DNA of 64,000 nt from Chlorophyllum brunneum (taxonomy: Eukaryota > Basidiomycota > Agaricomycetes > Agaricales > Agaricaceae), in the NCBI GenBank assembly GCA_963576785.1, contig OY756141.1, positions 3,100,001 to 3,164,000 of the forward strand, written 5' to 3'. Made by a program: the position numbers and the translations under genes. Below are positions 56,700 to 64,000 of the stretch, piece by piece (position 1 is the stretch's first letter; the number at the start of each line of letters is the position of its first letter). Under the pieces are notes generated by a model, which worked only from the letters and a program-made list of their open reading frames with translations, made no database searches and had not been told where the DNA came from.

Positions 56700-59308
56700 G
56701 CTAATCATTTAGCTAGAGCGACCGTCCAAGCGTAGTAGGACTGATGCAGAAAAAGTACGGTATATGTTTGGAAGTCTGAACCGTTGGCGAATTTAAAAGG
56801 CCCATACAGCGCGGCCAATAGACGTGTTCAGATGTCGGAAAGCTTGTGGTAAGAGCGGCAAAAGGAGAGAAATAAATTTGGCGGTGTAAATTTGAAATTG
56901 TGACTGTTTCGGGGCGAACCGATTTCATGCTTCTCTTCCTCAGCCACGACTTTCTCTCGACATACACCTGAAGACAACCTTCGACCTGACGCGAGCTCAA
57001 TAATTCCATGCATCCGACGCACCGCCTTTCGATAATCCTCGATAATCCAATAATCCACCAATAATCCATCAATAATCCGTCGTTCAGCAAATCTCTTCCA
57101 ACGGAAGCCATTCGACTCGTTTGGTCAAGTACATAGCAAAGACCAGGTAGTTGAAAGCTCCAGGCATTCACTGGCGGAGCGAGGACGGGGGTTGGATTAC
57201 TTATTCTTCTTTTGAGGAAGGCAAGAACACGGACTAGACGCTTAAAAATTGGTACGCAAAAAGTCTTCTGTACGCTGCCCGCTCTTTGATGGATAAAGAG
57301 GCAGCTCTTCGACTTGCGGCTGTCTTTTAAGAACTCGATATGTAGAGAATTTGAAGAGCCGGTTTACCGTTACTTGGTCGTTGGGGATCCCACCCTCAGA
57401 AATCCGGACTCCCAGACTCAAATTCTCCGTCGTCCACTTGTGTGGCTGTAGAACTTCATTCCTATCACGCGAAGATGTTTTTGAAGTGGAAAGGTGCCAT
57501 TATGGATAATTCTGCCAAGGTCTGGATGATGCTGCTCTTTAGAGTTGCTCCTGGTGGCTTGACGCGCTTGTTGTTCTAGGGCAGCATCCACATCTTGGCC
57601 AGTCGCGCACGCCTTTGCGCTTCGACCTATTCGAACATTCATTCTCCAGCACACGAAGTCTCAGGTGCATTCAATAGTTCGAGGCGTAGAGACTATCACA
57701 TTTCACCAAACCGCGTCTTGGTCTCCGTCTTGAAGCTAGTCGTTGGATGTTCTGTCTTGAGGCAGACCTAATTCCCTAATCCAAGGCTTGCCTTCCCAAG
57801 TCAATCTCTAGCGCACACGTTCCAACATTCAAGGGACATCTTCGTCTTATGGTCCTGAGGTGCTTGAAAAGACCTTGAGGCCGACAGCTTGCACGCCGGA
57901 TCTTGAAGCAGACAACCTTGCTCCACGCCAATGGCTCAAAGAATAACCAGTTGCATTCCATGGTGGTTGTTGAAGATGGGAGGCCATTCCCTGACTCACA
58001 CCACCTTCGACCTCTTTATAACCGAAGTGACGTACTTCAGCCACCATAGTCACACCAAGTTGTGATGTCGCAGCAATGGCATCGTGACTCGACTGCAGAC
58101 GTCACAAAGGCGCATCAACAGGAGTCGGGGTGTGTGAGAGAGTGATCGGGCCCGTGCGTTATCATGACTTGGTAGACGGGCGCAGGAGGCGGGGTAACAC
58201 CTAGCGACATCACAGAGTTTCCATGCAAACATTCCTTGCTTGAGTGTCCAGACTCTTCTATTGCCACGGCGGCAGCCTTGCGCATTGTATACCTCGATCG
58301 AAGCGGTACCAGTCCATCCGCAGAGGCAATCGAGGTCGGCCTCTAGTCTGGGCGGGCTTGATGAAGTGTGACCGGGACCTAAGCAAGGGTATCGCCTCGG
58401 GTAGAGGACGCCCCCCCAGGTGTCGCGGGGACTGGGACACTGGGCGGGTGTGGACGCAAACAAGGGGTTCCTAGGTTGAAGAGTGCAGTGTAGCGGAGGG
58501 AAGACAGTTGGTTCGAGCAAAGGGCCTGGGAGGGAGGAATCCAGACCAAGTAACCTACGCGCATTGAGAACTCATCTCTAGCTGAAGATGACCTGTCGTG
58601 GCGACCGAGGGCTGTTGAACAGACATTAAAGAGTGTCTTTCTTCTGGGCCGTCATTGTTGGGTCCTTCGCACACCTTGTCATTCTTGACAAGTCTTCTAC
58701 CACGACGACCCTTGTTGACTCTCTTTGTTCACGCTTTCTTCCATGTTACCTTCCCATCCAGCATGTGCACGCGTTGCGTTATAGTCTAACGGACGGTGGG
58801 AAGATCGGCGAGCAGGATGGCCAAGTTCTCATCTTCCGGGTGCCAAGAATAGTCGCGTTTCATCGTACTTCCGACTACAACCACTACTTTTGCCCCATGT
58901 GCTCCAGTAAGCGCACCTAGACCCAAGTTCATATCAAAAAGATCGATCAGGGACAAATCACTATATTCAGACGTGCACTATCACAAGTCAGAACATTGGA
59001 TACTGTCGTCGAGCAGCGCGGCTCACACCCGAGACGAGGGCAATGAGCAGCCGGAACAACCTGGTGGAGGGTAGGCCGACGATCTGAAGCCAAGACTGCG
59101 ACAACCCGAGGAGGCGGAGAATTTTGGCGGAGCTGGTTACCCGATGAAGATATATACGTGCCTCGAACGTACCTCCGGTCTCTTAATCGCTAGCTGGTCG
59201 TCAACTTTAACTTTTACCTTCACTTAGTCTCTCTTCCTCTTTCTCAAACTACCTATCGTCTCTCCTTTTTCATACTCTTTCGGACTGGTGACAAGGCCAT
59301 CTTTCTCT
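56700..59308 (+). repeat. Upstream segment of unit G
   Basis: Mirror of 10.64-13.3 kb. The sequences around 56.88-56.95 kb and 12.97-13.05 kb are nearly the same on opposite strands. It contains the block CTGACTCACACCACCTTCG...TTTATAACC at 57990-58022, the G-type counterpart of the conserved promoter-like element. Minus-strand pieces LSASRSGVQ and VVCFKIRRAS relate it to the other units. A GATATATACG stretch at 59149-59158 and a CT-rich leader precede copy G. Confidence 0.6.
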
Positions 59309-59905
59309 ATGCCTCCTCATCATCTTGACCCTTCTAATGAAGTTCGGGTCCCTGGAGTTAAGCCACTGCGGCCGTGCTCTATGACCTTTTCCGCTCAGCG
59401 ATTTCAACCTCGACCCCGACCACCTCCTGTCGCGCATCTCGATACTCCGTCGCATCGCAGCGCACACGAAACTTCGCGAATTGAGGCTTTCCACTCATCG
59501 TCGTCGTCCCGGAGTTTTTTCAATGCAGTGGTAAGCATCTTTCCCAAATTTGGACCGTACCCTTCGTGATATAGTTTTCTCGTGTTAGTTTTCATCGAGA
59601 ACTGTGCGTGTTAGCGAGACTGAAGAGGCTACTTTCGAACGGAATGACTGCATTCGAAGAGTATGTGAACCCGAACGCGTAGTTTTTTCTGTCTGACCTT
59701 TAATTTATCTCGTCTTGTGTAGGTTCGTCGCCTATACGAAAACCTCGTCAGTTACAGTGTTACGACAAAAAGGAGGATTTTGGATGGTCTTATGTCGGTG
59801 TGGATGTGCGTCTGTTGTTGTTTCGAGTCTCTACGGGCAGTTAAATGGTAATACACGCGTTCTTTTCACATTGGATGTCCTGACTGACTTGGCCATAGCG
59901 CATGA
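59309..59905 (+). pseudogene. Family X, copy G (frameshifted; A/G subtype)
   Basis: Exons 1 (59309-59530, start MPPHHLDPSNEVRVPGVK, core SMTFSAQRFQPRPRPPP) and 2 (59589-59660) are open. Exon 3 (59723-59847, VRRLYENL...) is 125 nt instead of the 126 nt found in the six other copies. One base is missing before the last codon compared with copy A. Splicing to the conserved acceptor at 59898 then gives a stop after two codons (59903-59905). The product would lack the normal C-terminus. The frame 59902-60306 downstream is open but follows the UTR-like DNA shared with copy A. It could be a truncated functional variant. Confidence 0.6.
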
Positions 59906-60099
59906 CGGATTCTCCAGGAACCAGACAAAGTAACTCACTACTGACGCTGACACGCCTATGGCGCGTGTCGAGATCAATAATGGACGATGATACATTGGAG
60001 AAGGTCCGACACGGGATTTGGTTGGCATTGCCGAGAAAACCCATAACGAAAGCATCATACATTATTTTCTTGCTGGTTCGCACTCATCGGATGTGCCAT

Positions 60100-60717
60100 A
60101 CCCTAATATCTATACTCATTGAATATGTCTACAAAGCTTTGACAATCTCAACCCCTTCCCTCACTGCATCAAATGGTGGCTCACGAGAAGCTCATGGCTC
60201 AACGGCCAACGCCAGATATCTTTGGCCTGTTTGTTCTCCGTATGTGCGTACTAGAGAATGTAGATCACGATCGAGCACCTGCGTTACCGTCATAGGTCTA
60301 GCCTAGATGCTTGCACGATTCGACGATGATGGACTACCTCGTGAGGCACATCCAAACTGGTCGATTGACAAGTCTCCAATCGATCACGCACAAACCTATC
60401 TCCGAAGAATGTAACAGCTTCATTTTATACACAACGGCATGGAATCTGGAAGCACCAGTACTTGTTTGGTTTACCACAAGGGTCCATTGGTCCGTGTTTC
60501 CTCGTTTGTGTTAGCTGCATTTCGTTGCGCGGGGCGCCCAGAGGCGACGCCACAATTTGATGGCATGACCTGAATGCCTGAAATGTCACACTGCTCTCGG
60601 GTATGACCAGGTGGAAGATGGAATAACATCTTCTGAACCAAGGATATGTAACCACGAGGCCGCTACCCTAACCTGTGGGCCTTTATATTGTCCTCAATTT
60701 GATTTTCCGAGGTCTAG
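60100..60717. other. Right junction of the array and P450 promoter region
   Basis: The minus-strand piece CHQIVASPLGAPRNEMQ (about 60.5-60.6 kb) is the last recognisable scrap of an EFK segment. After about 60.66 kb similarity to the array ends. The remaining 50 bp precede the P450 start. No other gene seen. Confidence 0.45.
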
Positions 60718-62871
60718 ATGGAACCAGTATCGATTCGCAACTTGAACATGCTTAGCGGCCCATCATTTGGTTCTCTGGTGGTCGTCACAATCACATATGC
60801 AGCTTTCAAATATCTGCAGGCGAGAAGATCACCCGTGAGTATCCTTGTTTTCTCTCTTGGCGAAGCAACTCATTCATTCAACTCCTACCTGTAGTTGAAC
60901 GTACTACCTACAGTCGGCCACTCCGGTATCCTTACTTCCTACATCACTGCAATCAAATATAGAAACGCTGGTGCTGAGCTAATTCAGGAGGGATACGACA
61001 AGGTGAGTTTTCGATCTTCCAGCTCCCTCAGCGTGCCAAAAACGTTTTACTCTATACCCATAGTACCAAGGGAGACCTTTCAAAATCGCTACGCTGTCTA
61101 GATGGGTGGTAGTTCTAAGTGGGGAAGTGTGTGTCAGAGACGTCTGTAATGCACCAGAAGACGTTCTTTCCCTCAACAGGCCTCTGCTGGAGGTAGGTAG
61201 CCGTACGCTTGCTTATGTAACAGTTATTGAATCCAGAATCTAGTCGACGCAGGCAAAACATACTTTCGGCAGTGAACTACTGACTGATCCATACCATGTA
61301 ATAACAGTTCGTAACTTGGTTACTCGAAACCTGGGCGCGAGGTTCGAAGATATTAGGGATGAGGTTGTTCGCTCGTGTGAGGATTACATTCCGCAGGGCA
61401 AAGGTCTGATCAAACTCCATGTCTTCGCTTGAGCTGACGACCCTAGGCTGGGTCACTGTCCCTGCATACGAGACACTCATGCATCTTACCTGCCGCACCG
61501 CCAACCGTTACTTCATAGGACTTCCGTTGTGTAAGTCTCGTCCAGAAACCCAAGCTTCCCCATCTGGCGGTTACTGAAATCATCTAGGTCGCGATCGCCG
61601 CATTCTCGCCCTCGGTGAAGAACTATCCCACAAGATAGTAGAAGCGGGCAGGACTATTGGCTTATTCCCTGAATTACTTAGACCGTCGGTATCAACCCCC
61701 CTATCCCTCGCCTTAATTTTCATTTTTCGTCTAGTTTCGTGTCACGGTATTCGGGGATACCGAAGATAATTCAGGAAGGCCACGACCTTCTGGCTCCTGT
61801 CATTGAAGAAAGGCTAGCCCGGCACAGACAACCTGGGAGCGACATCAACGATCAACCAGTGCGTCTTGAGATCTAAGCATTGGCATGGTTAGGCCCTGAC
61901 GACGACAAAAGAACGATGTCTTCAGCTGGCTAATCAAGACTGCCACACGGGATTATCACTTCACTGCCTATGATATGGCTCGGCGCATCGTGATGATGAA
62001 CGTGGCTGCGATCCATGCTACATCCAAAGTCTGCTATTTTCATTGAAAAACGCACAGTTCTGGGTAGGCTCATGATTTCTCATAGGTTCTCACTCAAGTT
62101 CTGTATGACCTTGCCGTCCATCCGGAATACCTCAGTGAATTACGCGAAGAGGTCGAGACCACAGTTGCTGAACATGGTTGGTCCAAAGCCTCTATGCAGA
62201 AGATGCACAAAGTCGATAGCTTCTTGAAAGAATCCCACCGACTGAACACTGTATCCAACTGTAAGCTGGGTTTATTTTGGTGTTGACACTAGCGATGAAA
62301 ATGACGACTCCATTCCTAGTTCTTATGGTCCGTCAGACGATCAAAAACTGGATCCTTTCTGATGGAACCGTCGTCCCACCTGGTGTCAACGTTGGAATTG
62401 CAGCAGGAGCAATGAATAGGGCAGAAGTGAGTCCTGCGTCTTCTTTGTTCCCCCTCCCCACGGCCGCGGGGTTACTCAAAACCCCAACAGGAATTATACC
62501 CGGACTCAGGAACATTCAAAGGATTCAGGTTTGCAGAGATGCGCCAAGGAGACGGGGAGCGGGATTCCATCAAGCATCAGATGGTTTGTTTAAGTCCCGA
62601 GGCTGTATCATTCGGCTATGGTCGACATGCGTGGTGCGACGATCGCCATTTTGGTGCCCGCTGAAAGCTCGCGTGCTCACCCTGTGTGCTTAGTCCCGGA
62701 CGGTTCTTTGCCGTCAGCGCAATCAAGACCGCCTTCGCGCATATACTTCTCAATTATGACGTCCAGTTTGAGAATGGATCTATGGAGCGTCCGTCTAACA
62801 CCTTTGTCGAGGTAGCGACCACGCCGGACACAGAGGCGAATTTGATGTTGAGGAAAAGAGATCTTACTTGA
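60718..62871 (+). CDS. Cytochrome P450 monooxygenase (right copy)
   Basis: Paralog of the P450 at 896-3096 with the same intron layout and colinear motifs. The start MEPVSIRNLNMLSGPSFG follows a TAG and fits the paralog's start. The membrane anchor is LVVVTITYAAFKYLQARRSP. The I-helix is VAAIHATSK, ExxR is ESHR, then FKGFRFAEMR. The heme loop FGYGRHAC/PGRFFAV is again split by an intron after the first two bases of the Cys codon. Every exon joins in frame, including one intron with a weak GTCTGC donor, so the gene looks intact. The 3' end lies 89 bp from the convergent NTH1 copy. The substrate is unknown. Differences are spread along the protein, so the duplication is not very recent. Confidence 0.92.
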
Positions 62872-62960
62872 TTGGAGGAATTGTCGCGAGTCCTCGGTAC
62901 ATATATGATGTGTATATGCAACATGTAACAGCTGCAGGCTAACACCACCCCGTTTCGAGC

Positions 62961-64000
62961 TTAACGGTGGGGTTGGCTATCGTCAGCTTTGGTCATAACA
63001 ACCGGTTGCTCCTCCGCTTCAAGCTCGATTGTCACACTAGGTGACGAGTCCTGCGAACGAACGGCTTTGCGCTTGACCGTCTTGACAGTTTTACGGGCGC
63101 TTGGGCATAGTCCTGTAGTCGAAAGATTGCATACGTCACATCGGGGGCCACTTGGAAGACAGATTACCTGGGACTACAGTTTAAACAAGGAACGAGGCCT
63201 GAATGTACAGAGGTTTACTCACCTGTCCGAACCCGACAAGCATCAAGTTGATCTCCCGGTGAAGTTCTGCAGGAAGCCAAGACTGCAAGTTGAACCTGCG
63301 CCAATGGATTATACAGATGTAAATGTAGGAGAGGGAAACCTAGAGCCTATACCTCGTCTCTTCTGGGCTTTTTGTTGGCTTCTTGTGCCACCCTAGACGG
63401 TTGGTTATCCGATGCACGTGGGAGTCGACTCCGATACCATTATTTCTGAAAAAAAAAAAAGGTTAAGGTTGTAACACAAATCAGAATGACGTTGCATACA
63501 TGTTCCATGCTACATGAAGCACTAAAATTGCCATCTTGGGCCCCACTCCTGGCAGGGAGCAAAGCTCCCCGATTGACTTCGGGACATCAGAATCAAAGTG
63601 GTCATGAAGCATTTGGGCAGCTCCTTTGACATACCTGAGGACAAATTGTACACAGGAAACAAAGGATATGTGAGAGCAACATACCCAGTCTTCCGCCTCC
63701 AGAAACCAACCTTGTTAATTGCCTCCGAAATGACTGATTCATCCGCTGCTATGATCGCGTCTATTGACAAAGTGCCGCCAACAGCAGCCTTGAGCTTTGT
63801 GACCGCAGCATCTGTGATTTCATCTTTAGTTTGCGACGAGAGCATGAGATATACAAGCGTCGTGAATCTTCTGTTCTTCGCTATGTAAGTGAAGAGCTGC
63901 GGTGAATAACAGTGTGAGCACACCTTTGGTTCAGTCTCTTTATACTTTGACTGCTCACAACCCAAAGTATCCGCCGGCGCAGTGATATGTGATCTCATTT
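62961..64000 (-). CDS. NTH1: Endonuclease III homolog (right copy, 5' end outside window)
   Basis: Same enzyme type as the gene at 27227-28697. Visible parts are [19 protein letters not shown], the hairpin [13 protein letters not shown] with the catalytic Lys, and the FeS loop with C-x6-C-x2-C-x7-C spacing ending [11 protein letters not shown]. The C-terminus ends DDSQPHR at 62961. An intron at about 63.64-63.69 kb joins WRRKTG to YVKGAAQ with a CAG acceptor, where the left copy has AAG. The putative intron corresponding to intron 1 of the left copy (48 nt, ends AAG) is here also readable through in frame. The exon carrying the catalytic Asp ([10 protein letters not shown]) is present. The N-terminal exon is cut by the window end. 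Confidence 0.85.

Noticed and set aside
9700..60660. The repeat units as a transposon family
   Set aside because: No transposase, reverse transcriptase, integrase or helicase frame, and no consistent terminal repeats or target-site duplications were seen. Ordered blocks of several gene remnants fit segmental duplication better.

Overview
The window looks like a nuclear contig from a filamentous basidiomycete, most likely an agaricomycete. Genes are split by many 45-60 bp GT-AG introns. The protein families fit: fungal P450s of the FAAIHT type, a NACHT-type STAND protein with an Agaricales-like N-terminus, an F-box family, and a bifunctional THI20. One tRNA-Glu(UUC) lies at the left edge. I see no prophage, CRISPR, operon or recognisable transposase or reverse transcriptase.

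Left flank (1-9.2 kb): the 3' end of an unknown gene, the tRNA, an intact P450 (+), and then a tandem [F-box + epoxide hydrolase] duplication. In its first unit the F-box gene is intact and the hydrolase is a relic. In the second unit the F-box gene is frameshifted and the hydrolase is intact.

Repeat arms (9.7-24.9 kb and about 39-60.7 kb): both arms are built from repeat units of about 4.5-6 kb. Each unit carries a small four-exon gene of unknown function, here called family X (162-177 aa, seven copies A-G). Around it are a 2.7 kb upstream segment, a convergent degenerate coding segment (here 'EFK'), a broken fragment of the NACHT gene and another degenerate coding segment (here 'Z'). Copies A, B and C lie on the minus strand in the left arm. 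Copies D, E, F and G lie on the plus strand in the right arm. Pairing by sequence is mirror-like (A with G, B with F, C with D/E), so the array is a large imperfect inverted duplication. Six of the seven X copies keep all splice sites and an open frame. The flanking segments are decayed.

Centre (24.9-38.3 kb): genes with ordinary roles sit between the arms. They are THI20 (HMP/HMP-P kinase plus TENA), endonuclease III NTH1, the full-length NACHT protein that matches the relics in the arms, a three-finger C2H2 protein, a RING/coiled-coil protein and a large TPR plus CCCH protein with three repeated C-terminal modules.

Right flank (60.7-64 kb): a second intact P450 paralogous to the one at the left end, then a second NTH1 cut by the window end. 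The strongest candidate for something undescribed is family X together with its mirrored, conserved repeat unit. No function can be assigned to X from sequence alone.
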